A stretch of 64,000 nucleotides of DNA from Vicugna pacos (GCF_048564905.1 NC_133023.1:111832812-111896811), one strand, 5' to 3'. Shown: positions 1 through 11,670, counted from the stretch's first letter. Numbers and translations are program-made. The notes: generated by a model not told the origin, from the letters alone.

Positions 1-1160
1 AGTTTTAAATTTATAGGAAATACACTGAGAGTCTAGAAACGAAATACGAATTGAAGTGCCTAAGACTGGAAAACAAGCAGCAAGTTTGGTTGGACATTCT
101 TTGACTTTGAGTGTTTCTGTTCACATGCTTTCCATTTACCTTTAGGAGGGTTTAATCAGAGCTTTATTTTCCATTCTGAAAATGTCTTTTGAGGAAAAGA
201 AATTACTGAGTAAGCTATCACCTCCAATTATAAATCAGAATGATGTTTATTTGTCTGTATTCTTCAATCTTCAGCCTCAGGGATTTATTAAACAAACACA
301 AAGTAAAGAAACTTTGTTTCTGGTCTCAGCATTACCAGCAGGTGGCACTGTAATACATTCCTTCTATAGCTCAGAAAGGAGCGTTTTAAGATCCTCTGAC
401 TGTCTTCAGAGTCTGACATGAGAAGGAACAACAGCTTTTATAATCACTGTGCTGTGATTAGGCTAATGTTTACACACATACACTAAGCACCCTCCAATTG
501 CCACCCACCCTTCGCCTCCCCCTACCACGATTCTCTAGTTTGTGAGATCTACTCAGATGATTGCAGAACTGCCTATATAGATCTTTCCATTTTTCCCAAA
601 GAGGGTGATGACGAGGCATAGCTCTAGTTAGTCCTTTTCAGTCAGGTGTTCATAGACTGGAGGCAGGGAAGAGTTCTGGAGCTGACAGATCTTACCTTTG
701 GCACTGCCCCGAGCCACTCTGTCTTGATATCCTTGCTTCTTTCTTGGGCATCTAGCCCTCACCAAGGCCGAAGAGTATCAAGACTTAAAATTTTCTTGAC
801 CTATTTCTCCCTCTCTTCTTTAGTCAGAACTGTCTTGTTCTTTAATAGGTAATGGCTATTTCATCTTTAAAGCAATCTAGGTTGGTACACTGGGACATTA
901 CTAAGCATTTAATGCTATTGGACATACCTTTCTGACACTTTCTTTTCTTTTTGGTCAAGTGATACCACTTTATCCTGGATCTGTCCATATTTTTTTTTTT
1001 TGTCACAGTTTTTCAGTCTCTATCATTATCTCATTTTCCTCTGTCGCCTAAAAAGTTGCTTTTTTTTGCCAGCAGTTTTTTATTTTACTATGCCTTTGAA
1101 AAAATGCTTCATAATTTCCCTGAGTTTTTACTCCCTTTGTATCAACAATCCACCTTGTTA
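1..1160. other. Unique non-coding DNA
   Basis: I see no repeat family, exon or RNA gene that I can support. Open frames at 182-421, 646-852 and 1056-1313 match no protein I know and have lengths expected by chance. The one site of note is the CTCF-type motif at 335-349, listed separately. T-rich runs near 990-1001 and 1062-1068 are simple low-complexity sequence. Confidence 0.6.
335..349 (+). promoter_or_regulatory. Candidate CTCF binding motif
   Basis: The 15-mer ccagcaggtggcact agrees with every position of the vertebrate CTCF core CCASYAGRKGGCRSY. CTCF is the zinc-finger factor that anchors chromatin loops; if bound, this site would point along the + strand. It lies in unique DNA, not in a SINE. 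A motif match alone does not show occupancy. Confidence 0.5.
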
Positions 1161-1164
1161 GTTC

Positions 1165-1350
1165 TTCTCAACATTGGTTGCAAATTAGAATCAGCTGGGG
1201 AGCTTTTAAAACATACTCTTGTACAAGTCTCACCCCCAGAGATACTGATTGAGTTAGGCTGGAGTGAGATCTCGGCATCAATAGTATTTTTTGTTTGTTT
1301 AAGTTTGAGGTGATTTTAATATGCAGCCAGGGATAAGAACACTTGACCTT
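1165..1350 (+). mobile_element. MER5A-like hAT-Charlie relic
   Basis: The stretch follows the MER5A consensus: tcagctggggagcttttaaa, then a C-rich block cacccccagagatactgatt, then a G/T-rich block. MER5A is a short non-autonomous hAT DNA transposon that needed transposase from a Charlie element. This copy is diverged, its outer ends are indistinct, and it carries a T/G-rich insertion near 1288-1310. Confidence 0.7.
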
Positions 1351-1484
1351 TTGGGCCTTCCAGATTTAGCAGTCTAGTCTCTGTCTCTTCAGAGTTACAT
1401 GCACTATTTTCCTGCTAGACATGTTCACCTGGCTGTCCTACGAGTCCTCTGAACTCAGTTTGTTCAAAACTGAAATTTTAATAT

Positions 1485-2455
1485 TCCACCCTTTGACTTG
1501 TGTACCCTATCTTGGTTAAAATGGCATTATCATCGTTTTTTGAGCCGGAATATATGGTCTGCTCTCCAGATCTTTCATGATTTCCACATTCAGTACTTGT
1601 CAAGTTCTTCTAACTCTACTTCTAAAATATCTTCCAAACGCACCTCACTCCTCTTCATCCTACCAGCTGCTGACCTAGTTCAGCCTTTCATCATTTTTCT
1701 CCTAAAGACTGACTGCGCAAGCCTCCTACCTGGTCTTCCTGCCTTCACCTTCCAGCCTCTCCTACAGTCTCACACATTTTCCATAATGTTTGAAGATGGT
1801 TTTTACTAATTTGTTTGCTTTTAATTATAGATATGATCATGTCTTTCTCCTATGAAAACTCCTCCGGCTCCCTATTGCAAACAAGATAAATTTATGTGCC
1901 TTGTGGCATACAATCTGTGATATACAAGATCCTTCTTAGTTTGTCCTTTAACTCATTTATTCATTCAATAAAATTAAATAGGTCACACGCCCCTCTATGC
2001 ACAAGCCATCCTGAGTTATTCATCATTACAAAAAAAAAAAAAAACAACAAAAAAACCCCTGTCACTTCCCCTGTCTGAGCTTTGCTTTTAGGCTTTGCTT
2101 CACTTAGAAAGCACTTCCCACCTTCTCTGCCTTTTGATAATCCTACTCATTTTTGAAGACCTACTCCAAATGTCATTCTCTCTGTGAAGCTTTCTCTCAA
2201 TTGCCTCTGCCCACCCACCTCTTTCAAGTAGAATTAATTGTCCCTTTTTACTCTTCTATAGCACTCTTTAAACCTCTGTACTAGAACTGGTCGTACTGTT
2301 ATTCAGTTATTTGTATGCCTGTCTTTTCTACCACACCTGTGAACTTTTCAAAAGCAGGAATTGTTTCTTTGAATTCTCTGTATCTAGAAGACTGCCTTTT
2401 ATATAATAGTTGATCTACAGATGTTTATTATGTGACTGAATAAATGCTTATGAAT
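1485..2455 (+). mobile_element. L2 LINE, 3' part
   Basis: The order of blocks matches the 3' part of L2: cctacctggtcttcctgcct near 1728, the gatcatgtctttctcctatg block near 1834, the ctccggctccctattgcaaa block near 1860, the gaagacctactccaaatgtc block near 2155, and the end ataaatgcttatgaa near 2441. It is inactive and ancient (before the placental radiation). An A-rich run at about 2029-2056 interrupts it. Open frames at 1498-1809 and 1896-2078 lie inside it and are not host genes. Confidence 0.75.
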
Positions 2456-2504
2456 TGCTGGCACCCTAGCATACTTGAGTACAATGATTGAGATAGAAAC
2501 TGAG

Positions 2505-2938
2505 CAACTTAAAAAAAATTATTGTAGTTTATGTACAATATTATATAACTTACAGGTGTACAGTATAGTGATTCACAACTTGAAAGGTTATACTCTGTTT
2601 CTAGTTATTATTTTTGCTGTATTCCCTGTGTTGTACAATATCTCCTTGTAGCTTATTTTATACGTAATAGTTTATATCTTTTAATCCCCTACACTTATCT
2701 TGCTCCCCCTTCCATCTCCCCATTGGTAACCACTAGGTTGTTCTCTATAACTCTGAGTCTGCCTTTTTATTCTATTCACTAGTTTGTTGTATTTTTTAGA
2801 TTCCACATATAAGTGATATCATACAGTGTTTGTCTTCCTCTATCTAACTTATTTCACTTAGCATAATAGCCTCCAGGTCCATCCATGTTGTTGCAAATGG
2901 CAACAACAGTGTCTGCACCAATTTACATTCCCATAGAT
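2505..2938 (-). mobile_element. L1 LINE 3' end with internal deletion
   Basis: Read on the minus strand this is the 3' end of an artiodactyl-type L1. Landmarks on the + strand are caggtgtacagtatagtgat, attccacatataagtgatat and ccatgttgttgcaaatggc. At about 2904 it jumps to a segment (ctgcaccaatttacattccc) that normally lies a few hundred bases further into ORF2, so an internal piece is missing. Truncated and non-functional. Confidence 0.85.
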
Positions 2939-4935
2939 TTTATTTTATCATGAGCTCTCAGTGTACACACACCACCCACTTCAGCTAGGTCTCCTCAGTG
3001 CTCAGGGGCTTGACTTATTCCTGACTCATGTGGTGTGAACTAGCTAAGGACAGAGAGCCTGGGAGAGCAAGTAAGACTTGTGGGCTAGGGTAAGGTAGGC
3101 CAATTCCTTCCTTTTTGTTTTTCCTAAGAGAAAATACCATCCACGTGGCCTGGAATTACAAAGACCCTCAAGAAAATGATGTGTAAATAAACAGCCAGAG
3201 CCACTCTCTGCAATATGGGCTGTGGGATAGATACCGTGTTTAAACTTAGGCCTTCACTGCAAAGTATCAGACAAAACAATGGCAATGGTGAGAACTGGCA
3301 ATGCGCAGGTTCTAACCCTTGTAGCGCAAACATTTCTGACACTGTTTCTACCCCCCTTACCCAGCATACCCAGTGAAATGACAATCTGAAGGAACTAGAC
3401 CCCCAGATGTGAGGGGAGTAGGAGGGCCTGATTGTATCAGCATGCTGCTGTGTCAGCCAGGTCTCAGTTAGCCTTTTATAGAGCCTCTGCATCACATCTT
3501 TCCTTTTTATTTTCTTCAAAGTCAAGTCTTCCAGTTCTTTGCGCTCTTCCCCAGTAACTCTAATTTCTCCTTTGATATCAGACCCCAGACCTCTTGTACT
3601 TCTTTTTATTTTATTCATTCCCTAGGTGTCATCCTTAAATCCTTTGTGTTTTACCTGCGGCTTGGCCAAAGCTGTTGCTACTAGTTTCAGCTTACTTTTT
3701 ACTTAGCACTAATTCCATTTTCTTAAAGAGCTGGCCAATTAGTGAGCAGGTATCTAAAATCTGATTTTGAGTTTAAGAAATATACTTTAGATCCTGATTA
3801 GAACCTGAATGTCATAAAAATGAAAACTACAGTGAAGAGGCCTTTGGGATGTATTTTTAAAAAAATCCACGACTCAGCCAGGTACCTTTGCCCCTTTCTT
3901 TTCTAGTTATCCCTTTAAATTCTGGAGTAGAGCCCCTACATGACACTAAAATGCTGATCATGCTGATTAGAAAAATGAACAGGAAACACATCACTTTTGG
4001 TGAATGTCATGACCAGTAAGTTAGAGCAAAAACATCCTTAGAGGCTTTGACAATTTATTGCCAGAATGACATTTGTTTTTGCAGTTTTTTTTTCCCCCAG
4101 TCAGAAGACGGCCTTTCCATTTCCTCTTAGAGAGTCTGAGCTTTGACCCGTGTTTTGAGGCCCCGGATGTTAGGCTTACCTCTTGCACGTACAAGAACAG
4201 GGAAAAGAATGAGCACCTCTGTGTACTGGGTAATCTCACCTTCCTCTTTTCTAACGTGGTTAGAAGTTTTACTAATGTACTTTTATTCCTTGAATTTTAA
4301 GATGCGTTTTGTCATACACTCTGACCTCTCGGGAGTTTTATTAGAAGGGACTTGTATCATCAGTCTTCTTGGTTGATCCCCACCACTTACTTGGTCCCCT
4401 TTTTGTTTCTCTTTATTAACAGCTTTGATGCCATTTTCACATTCTTGATTTTTTAATGCTGCTTTGAATGTCCATTCGGGAAGTAGATCAGATTCCCCTG
4501 GCACCCGCTGAGAAAATGGAGGATGGCTCTTTTGCATCACTTTGCATAAAATTAACATGTTGATTTTATATAAACCCATAGGTTACAGGTTAATTTACAT
4601 AAACCTAGCATTTGGGAAGGTAAAGACCTTGTCAAGAAAAATGAAATAAACCAAGACAGCTGAAACCAAGTGTATTCAAGCTGTCAGAAAGTGGGCTGGG
4701 CAAAGAGGAGCTGTGCGGTAGTAACCTCTTAGAGTTATACTCACAAAATATTAATATAGTAAGGAACCAGAGAGGTAATCTAATCCAATCTCCTACCAGT
4801 GTAGGAATCCCTTCTAGAGCACACCATGCAGACAATGGTCTGGTTGATAGTTATACTTTCAGAACCAAATGCCTAGTAGTAAAGCAGTCTCTTTAATTTT
4901 GGAAAGCCTTTAATTGTTAGGAAGCCCAAATCTGC
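2939..4935. other. Unique non-coding DNA
   Basis: No repeat family was recognised across this 2-kb stretch. It includes the longest open frame of the window not owed to a repeat (3124-3618, minus strand, 164 codons), discussed under findings. It has no polypyrimidine tract and acceptor in a sensible place and no similarity I know, so I do not call it a gene. Overlapping frames at 4021-4579 lie on both strands and look like chance. Confidence 0.5.
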
Positions 4936-4939
4936 CCTT

Positions 4940-5112
4940 TTGTAAACTTCCATCAGTGGATCTTAATTTAGAGTCCATGGACAGGGCTTAAATGAGCCCA
5001 CAAACCCCCTGAAACTGTATGCAAAGTTGTGGGGGGCGGTGTGTGAATGTGTGTGTGTATCAATAGCTGTCATTAACTTTCCAAAGGGGGCATATTATCC
5101 TCAAAATATTCA
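4940..5112. mobile_element. Possible DNA-transposon relic
   Basis: The wording 'ggatcttaatttagagtcca ... cccctgaaactgtatgcaaa ... ccaaagggggcatattatcc' resembles a common mammalian MER DNA element that ends in a block of the type 'caaaggggtccatgac'. I cannot settle the family. A GT-rich tract (5041-5060) lies inside it. Confidence 0.35.
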
Positions 5113-5116
5113 TAAC

Positions 5117-5290
5117 AAACAGGGCTGGCTTCATAGTTATATGACTTGTGCAGTTGCACAGGGCCTCACATTTAGAAAGGACCTGTACTTGGTTTAATGC
5201 TTTGCTGTTGACATATTGAAATTCTTAATTTTTTAACAAGTGACCTTGAATTTTCATTTTATACTGGACTCCTCAAATTATGGGGGAACT
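5117..5290 (+). mobile_element. MER-type DNA transposon relic
   Basis: It begins agggctggcttcatag and passes through gcagttgcacagggcctcac, gacctgtacttggtttaatg and tgctgttgacatattgaaat. It ends near ctggactcctcaaattat. This order is that of an abundant short non-autonomous mammalian DNA transposon whose consensus opens 'cagggccggc...' and repeats 'gggcccc'. The exact MER number is not certain from memory. Confidence 0.55.
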
Positions 5291-7285
5291 ACCCAATGGC
5301 ATGAAACTCACACGAATCACTAAAATTCCTGGAAAATGAGACTTTGGGCTATTCTCCTTTCAAGGGTCTATATCATCCTTCTATCTAGCTTCTGACCCTG
5401 CTTGTGTTTCTAAACAGTTGATCTTAATTTGGAAAGAAATGAGAGCAACTTCTGCTTCCTCTTTAAGTTCTGTCCAGTTTCTTGCCTGCCCTATACCAAG
5501 GATTCCTAACCTGGAATTCTTTGTCATCTTAGAACTTATCTATTTATGTGTATAACATTTCAGGCTTTGAAACCAGCTTAAGCACAAAGGTGGACTGAGT
5601 CTAACTGGAGAAAATTAACAGCTTTCATTAATACTAGGAGAGTTTTTATCTATCACTCCTTGGATATCTGGAACTTGAACACAGTAAGTTCTGTCAGAGC
5701 AAAAATGTATTCTTAAAGTAGAGATGTATCCAATTTAATTTTATTAAGTTCTATCTTATCTTGCTCTATAAGAAATCTTTTAAATTTATCTCTTTCTCTG
5801 TTTTGATTGATCAGGGTCTTTCCCCTTCAAATATAATACTCTTAATACATTTAATTTACTGTATTATGCATTCTCATACCAAAGTATGTTTAATTTGTAA
5901 CATCAAACTTAGAAAAAGTTAATTTAAAATTTAATTGCATATTTGATTTCATACTGGTAAATGAAGTTCATAACACATTAGTAATTTTATTGAAGAAGTA
6001 CACCAAGCACAGTTTCCCTTCAAGTTTACCGGGCAAATGTGCAATTGCTCCTTGGTGACCTTGGCTTCTGCTTTGGAGAACAAAACATCACAGCCACCCT
6101 GGAACATGTGAGTGTGATTTGAGGTAAATCCAAATTGGTCTAGTCTTCCAAAGATGGTGAAAGGGAAAGAAAATAAGCTCTAGGATGAAAGGTTAAACGA
6201 ACTGTAATTGTTTTGCATTAGAATAAGTAAGTTTAAAGGATGAGTTGAAACAGATGAGATTTTTTTGATGAAGTAGAGTTGTTTTCTGTGTTCAAAGAGG
6301 GATAGATGATTTAAGATTTACGTTGACATTTGAAGACATTTTCTTTTAAATTAAAAGAGTCATGTTTGCCATCCGTTAGAGACTGACTTACCTAAGGCAA
6401 GGCCTTGACTGGATGATATCTTGAGGTTTCTTCAAATTCTAAGTTTCCACCCTTGGGCTTAAAATACTACTTTCATGGTACACCAAGATTGGCATGGGCT
6501 TTTTTGCTGATTTGCCTTTCATCTTGGACTTTTCATCTTCATTTAATTATGTGTTAGGCACATGTCCCTTTTGGGGAAGAATGAGGATAGAAGGAAAGAA
6601 GTCCCTTCTTGAGTGCCCAGAATGACCATCCTTAAATATCTAAGCAGGCACTGTCATTTTCAACTTCATCATCTGCGAGGCTATATAGTTATTTCAATTT
6701 TGTTGTCACTACTCAAAACATTTCTGTATCTACTGTTTGAGAATTAACTTCAAAACTCATGTTATGTTAGAAATAACTCCAGTTTTGACCTAACCTTTGA
6801 GAGTGATTTGCCTCTTTAAAATCGCCATCACACTTTGTAGCCACAAACTGATCTTACTAATTAATCAGGGCAGTGCAGTAATGTGTTTTCATGTTGTAAC
6901 CGTAAAGCAATAGGGTGTTTCTTTGGTTTGCAACCAAACTAGATATGGAGTCATAATTAGGGGAGACATTTTAAAAAATTATAATAGAGCCTAAAACAGT
7001 GCTAGTGGGTAGAATATATGGCTAATGACTAAAGGAAAATACTCATTCAAAATTTAAAATTCAAAATTCTCATATTATATCATTATTATAGCATATGATG
7101 AGACTTTTGAATATTTTATGGGTGTATATATAAGAAATTAACAAAATAGAGCCAGAATTGTGGAATATTAGCTATTAAAATCCCTTGGAGAGTCCTTTGT
7201 CCAATACACTCATCCTCACCTTTATTATTCTCATATTCATATTTCAGCTGAAATATCATTCCAAGAAGACTGTCACTGGACTCCC
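5291..7285. other. Unique non-coding DNA
   Basis: About 2 kb with no recognisable repeat, exon or RNA gene. It is AT-rich, with several short A/T runs. No open frame of note occurs here on either strand. Confidence 0.6.
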
Positions 7286-7289
7286 AAGA

Positions 7290-7366
7290 ATAACTTGGTT
7301 TCCCTAGTGCCTGCTCAGGGCCTAATAAGTAGTAGGCACTCAATAAATATTCATTGAATGAATGAG
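7290..7366 (+). mobile_element. L2 LINE 3' terminus
   Basis: The end 'gtaggcactcaataaatatt cattgaatgaatga' (7333-7366) is the hallmark L2 3' tail. It follows a decayed 'cctgctcagggcctaataag' block. Ancient fragment. Confidence 0.8.
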
Positions 7367-7427
7367 CATATGAATATATTTAGGGGTTTGGAAGACCCTG
7401 CCAGAAGTTACAGTTTCTCAAAGTTAT

Positions 7428-8179
7428 TGTCATGAATTTTTTTTTAGGTGTTAAATCATATTTTTTAACATTTTTATTGATTTATAATCATTTTACAATG
7501 TGTCAAATTCCAGTGTTCAGCGCAATTTTTCAGTCATACATGGACATATACACACTCATTGTCACATTTTTTTCTCTGTGAGCTACCATAACATTTTGTG
7601 TATATTTCCCTGTGCTATACAGTATAATCTTGTTTATCTATTCTACAATTTTGAAATCCCAGTCTATCCCTTCCCGTCCTCCGCCCCCTGGCAACCACAA
7701 GTCTGTATTCTCTGTCTGTGAGTCAATTTTTGTCCTGTATTTACGCTTTGTTTTTGTTTGTTTGTTTTTGTTTTTTAGATTCCACATATGAGCGATCTCA
7801 TGGTATTTTTCTTTCTCTTTCTGGCTTACTTCACTTAGAATGACATTCTCCAGGAGCATTCATGTTGCTGCAAATGGCATTATGTTGTCTGTTTTTATGG
7901 CTGAGTAGTATTCCATTGTATAACTATACCACATCTTCTTTATCCAGTCACCTGTTGATGGACATTTAGGCTGTTTCCATGTTTTGGCTATTGTAAATAG
8001 TGCTGTTATGAACACTGGGGTGCAGGTATCATCCTGAAGTAGATTTCCTTCTGGATACAAGCCCAGGAGTGGGATTCCTGGGTCATATGGTAAGTCTATT
8101 CCTAGTGTTTTGAGGAATCTCCACACTGTTTTCCATAGTGGCTGCACCAAACTGCATTCCCACCAGCAGTGTCATGAAT
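7428..8179 (-). mobile_element. 5'-truncated L1 with target-site duplication
   Basis: A minus-strand L1 3' end of about 730 bp (7438-8169). It begins on the + strand with the T-run of its poly(A) tail and stops inside ORF2. The reverse frame at 7860-8150 encodes the ORF2p C-terminal region, including [36 protein letters not shown] and YTMEYYSAIK. The element is flanked by the direct repeat tgtcatgaat at 7428-7437 and 8170-8179. That is the target-site duplication of target-primed reverse transcription. Together with good sequence preservation it marks a fairly recent insertion. The frame breaks before the ORF2 end, so it makes no protein. Confidence 0.93.
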
Positions 8180-8660
8180 ATTAATAATATTTACCACTGT
8201 AGGGAAGGGGAGGGGAAGTAATCTAGTTATTTGAGCATTCTGATTATTGGGATTTCAGTTTAATGAGAATTTCCCATAAATAAGTATATAAAGATTGCCC
8301 TATCTCCTCAGATATTAGAAAGAGTTCTTTTTTTTAAGGCTATCTTTGCAGTTTGAACCAAACTCAAATGTGACTGCTTCTTGCTCTTGTCACTGCTAAT
8401 TGCCAAGCACCATGTGGAATTGTTTGGCCCAGTGTTGCTTCTGTAAGGAGCTAACTATACTCTGGTAAGAAGAGATCAGATCCATGGAAAGGAAAGACTC
8501 TGCTGTATATCCAGCTTTCGCCTGATGTGCACTCCACGCCTTGGGACCTGTACTTCCCATATGCTGCCCCAGTGCACAGTCCTCCCTACCTTCTTCCCTT
8601 CCCAGCATAGCTGTACCCATGGGAGAGAGACCTATGTTGGCCACACATGAAGGATTCATA
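8180..8660. other. Unique non-coding DNA
   Basis: No repeat or gene recognised. A frame at 8396-8659 (minus, 87 codons) resembles no known protein. Confidence 0.55.
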
Positions 8661-8664
8661 TAGA

Positions 8665-8825
8665 GTCAGATGCTAGGCGAGGAATCTTGACACCAGGATT
8701 CTAGTCCTGGAAATGTTACAATTTCTGGGACTGTCATTAAGTCACTTTTCTTCTCTGGACCTTAGTGTTCTCATCTAAAAATTAATGAGGAGTTTCGGTT
8801 AGGTCCAGACTGTTGTCAACTTGTG
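8665..8825 (+). mobile_element. MIR SINE
   Basis: This follows the second half of a MIR in sense: 'gattctagtcctgg' (position of the tRNA-type B box region), 'gtcattaagtcacttttctt ctctggaccttagtgttctc atctaaaa', matching the MIR core 'aagttacttaacctctctgtgcctcagtttcctcatctgtaaaa'. An ancient tRNA-derived SINE. Confidence 0.75.
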
Positions 8826-9665
8826 TTTTGTGCATCCCTCTGGGCTCACTGGAGTTGCTTCTGGGGACTAATACGGGAATTGGAGAGAGAGGCAGAATGA
8901 GCACGGACTCCGGTTTCACTCACTCCAACCACAGCATCTCCACTTTTATTTGTTTGATATGCTGTGCTTCCCTGAAAGATTTTGTTTGAAAAGTATATTC
9001 GCTGCCATTGTGAGAGTGTATAGTAGATGATTTAGTTGTCAAGGTGGTTGAAATGATTCTGCCTACTGTTTCATGGGCCAATATTACTGGCTTTTGGAGT
9101 TGCTGATTGAATTGAATTGACCATGTGACAATCTGATCAATTGCTATAAGGGCCTATCTTGTTGGCCACCTGGCTGCGGGTCAACTTAGCAGTAGTGTTA
9201 GGTTAAAGATGTGGAAATTAAGAGACCAGTGGTAGAAGAGGCTGGCTTTCCTTCTTGTTGAGATTGTGGTAGGGGAGAAACAGTTCTGGAGAGCACTGTA
9301 CCATGTTCTGTTAGCACACCCTTCTCCCCTCAACACCTCCCTCCTAAAGCCTAGAGCTAGACTTCCTATAAATGATTCCCTGCCTATAGACTGAAAGCCA
9401 AACTGATCCAAGTAACAGTCACCCCCAGAGTGCACATTTTATCATTTTATTATCGCTCATCCTTTCAAACCCACTTGATCCTTCACTATAAGAAGCGTGA
9501 TTAGTGTTCCTAATAGGCTGGCAGGAAGACATACAGTTCTCTAGAGATGGACCAGGAGAAAGGAAATACATTGTAATCTGAAATGTGTGTTTTATTTTCA
9601 GGTACTCACTGATCTGTGGTTCAAAGTGTGATGGGTTTTTGGTGGAAATGATCTGTTTTTTTCCT
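8826..9665. other. Unique non-coding DNA
   Basis: No repeat or gene recognised. The frame at 9181-9435 (minus, 84 codons) is unrecognised and of chance length. Confidence 0.55.
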
Positions 9666-9669
9666 TAGA

Positions 9670-9870
9670 TTTTGTTATTACTATTTAGCACTGACTGTGT
9701 GTAGCATTTTCTGTTTGCCCAGTGGTTAGGGGCGATGTGAATGGTTGTGGCTCTTATTCGAGTTTCACAGAGGAGCTAGAGGTTCAGGGAAAAACTAGTG
9801 AGTTTGCCCAAGATCACATGATAAATCGATGGCAGAGGTGAGGGTTATCAGCTTCAAGTTTCCACAAACC
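9670..9870 (-). mobile_element. MIR SINE, diverged
   Basis: Antisense MIR landmarks occur in order: 'tttagcactgactgtgtgta', 'cacagaggagctagaggttc', 'gagtttgcccaagatcacat' and 'gatggcagaggtgagggtta'. These correspond to the reversed MIR core with the 'cttgcccaaggtcacacagc' block. Low identity; ancient. Confidence 0.65.
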
Positions 9871-10412
9871 CTCACATATATCCTGTCATTGGTTCCAGTC
9901 TACTCCTGCAGGGACACTGTACAGTGCTAATAAAGCCTTCCGCTGAGCTCCTTGGAAACTTTTACTAGAAAATGCCAAAGTGTGGCTGGTACTTTGATCT
10001 TTAGGGTCATCTGAAGAGCTCCCTGTGGCTTGCCCTTATGGAAACAAAACAGCAAATACTTCAGGCTTCTTGTTGAAAACTTGCAGGAGGCAATGATTGG
10101 CAGTGTAGCTGTTGTGATATTGTTTGTTTATAAAGCATCAAAAGTTGGGTGTCAAGCCATGATAGACTGACCCAAAATTGCTTTTTTGTTTTTTGTTTTG
10201 CTTTAATGAAATGCATCTTGGACTGCCTATAGGGGTGGATTGCATTCAGAGTTAGTTCACCTGACAATGCAGCTTCCACACTGTGATTTGCCCAAAAAGC
10301 TGGGGCAGCCCTGTGTTTGGGTGTATTCTCAGTTTTCGCAGTCAAAATAGCTTCCATTTTTTTCTCTTCAGCCAAAGATCAGCATTCTTTGGCTTAAAAA
10401 CATTTAAAACCA
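9871..10412. other. Unique non-coding DNA
   Basis: No repeat or gene recognised. The frame at 10061-10375 (minus, 104 codons; MAEEKKMEAILTAKTENT start) is unrecognised. It contains no domain I know and has no splice context that supports an exon. Confidence 0.5.
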
Positions 10413-10414
10413 TT

Positions 10415-11670
10415 TTAAATGGTTTAAAGACCTAAGTTTAAGACGTGACACCATAAAACTCCTAGAAGAGAACATAGGTGAAGCATTGTCCAGCGTGAAT
10501 TGTAGCAATATTTTCTTAGATCAGTCGTACAAGGCAAAATAAATAAAAGCAAAAATAAACAAATGGGACCTAATCTAACTTAAAATTTTTTTGTACAGCA
10601 GAGGGAACCAGCGACAAAATGAAAGACAGCCTACAGAATGGGAGAAAATATTTGTAAATGATACAACCAACAAAGGGTTAATATCCAAAGTATACAAACA
10701 GCTTTCAGAACTCATTATCACACACACACTCAGCTACCCAATCAAAAAATGATCAGAAGACCTAAATAGACATTTGTTCAAAGAAGACATCCAGATGGCC
10801 AACAGGCAGAAGAAAAGATGCTCAACATCACTAATTATTAGAGAAATGCAAATCAAAACCACAGTGAGGTATTGCCTCACACTTGTCAGAATGGCCATCA
10901 TCAAAAATCTAAATAAATGCTGGATAGGGTGTGGAGAAAAAGGAACCCTCCTACGCTGTTGGTGGGAATGTATTTTGGTGCAGCCACTATGGAGGACAGT
11001 GTAGAGGTTCCTTAAAAAACTAGAAATAGCCTTACTGTATGATGCAGCAATCCCACTCCTGGACATATATCCAGAAGGAACTCTAATTTGAAAAGATACA
11101 TGCACCCTTAGTTCACAGCAGTGCTATTTATAATAGCCAAGACATGGAAACAACCTAAGTGCCTATCAACAGATGATTGGCTTAAGAAGATGTGCTCTCT
11201 CTATATATACAGACACACATACACACACATAATAGAATATTACTCAGCCATAAGAAAGAATAAAATATTGCCACTTGTAACATGGCAACATGAGTAGACA
11301 AAGAATATGATACTTAGTAAAGTAAGTCAGAGAAAGACAAACACTATATGATGTCACATATGTGTGGCATCTGAAAAAAAATACACATGAATCTATATAC
11401 AAAATAGTAACAGACTCACAGACATAGGAAACTTACAGTTACTGAAGGGGAGAGGGAGGGAAGAAAGAACAAATTAGGAGAATGAGATTAACAGTTACAT
11501 ACTACTATGTATAAAACAGATAGCAACAGGAATTTACTGTATAACACAAGGAATTCAATATCTTGTAATAACCTATAGTGGACTGATCAGAACAAAAAGC
11601 TGAATCGTTATGCCGTACACCTGAAACTAATACAATACTGTAGATCAACTATACTTCAATGAAAAAATTA
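10415..11670 (+). mobile_element. 5'-truncated L1 (sense)
   Basis: A sense-strand L1 end, truncated within ORF2. It runs from 'aatggtttaaagacctaagt' through ORF2 C-terminal coding sequence. The frame at 10774-11004 reads [20 protein letters not shown] ... [20 protein letters not shown] ... [20 protein letters not shown]. It then passes through the 3' UTR to 'caactatacttcaatgaaaa' near 11650. The coding frame is broken in several places. No clean target-site duplication was found. A CA/TA-rich patch (about 11196-11233) lies within it. The antisense frame at 10734-11105 is a shadow. Confidence 0.92.

Noticed and set aside
3355-3360. Splice-donor-like gtaagg on the minus strand inside the 164-codon frame
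   Set aside because: No convincing acceptor or branch region upstream, and no recognisable exon coding sequence; isolated donor matches are common.
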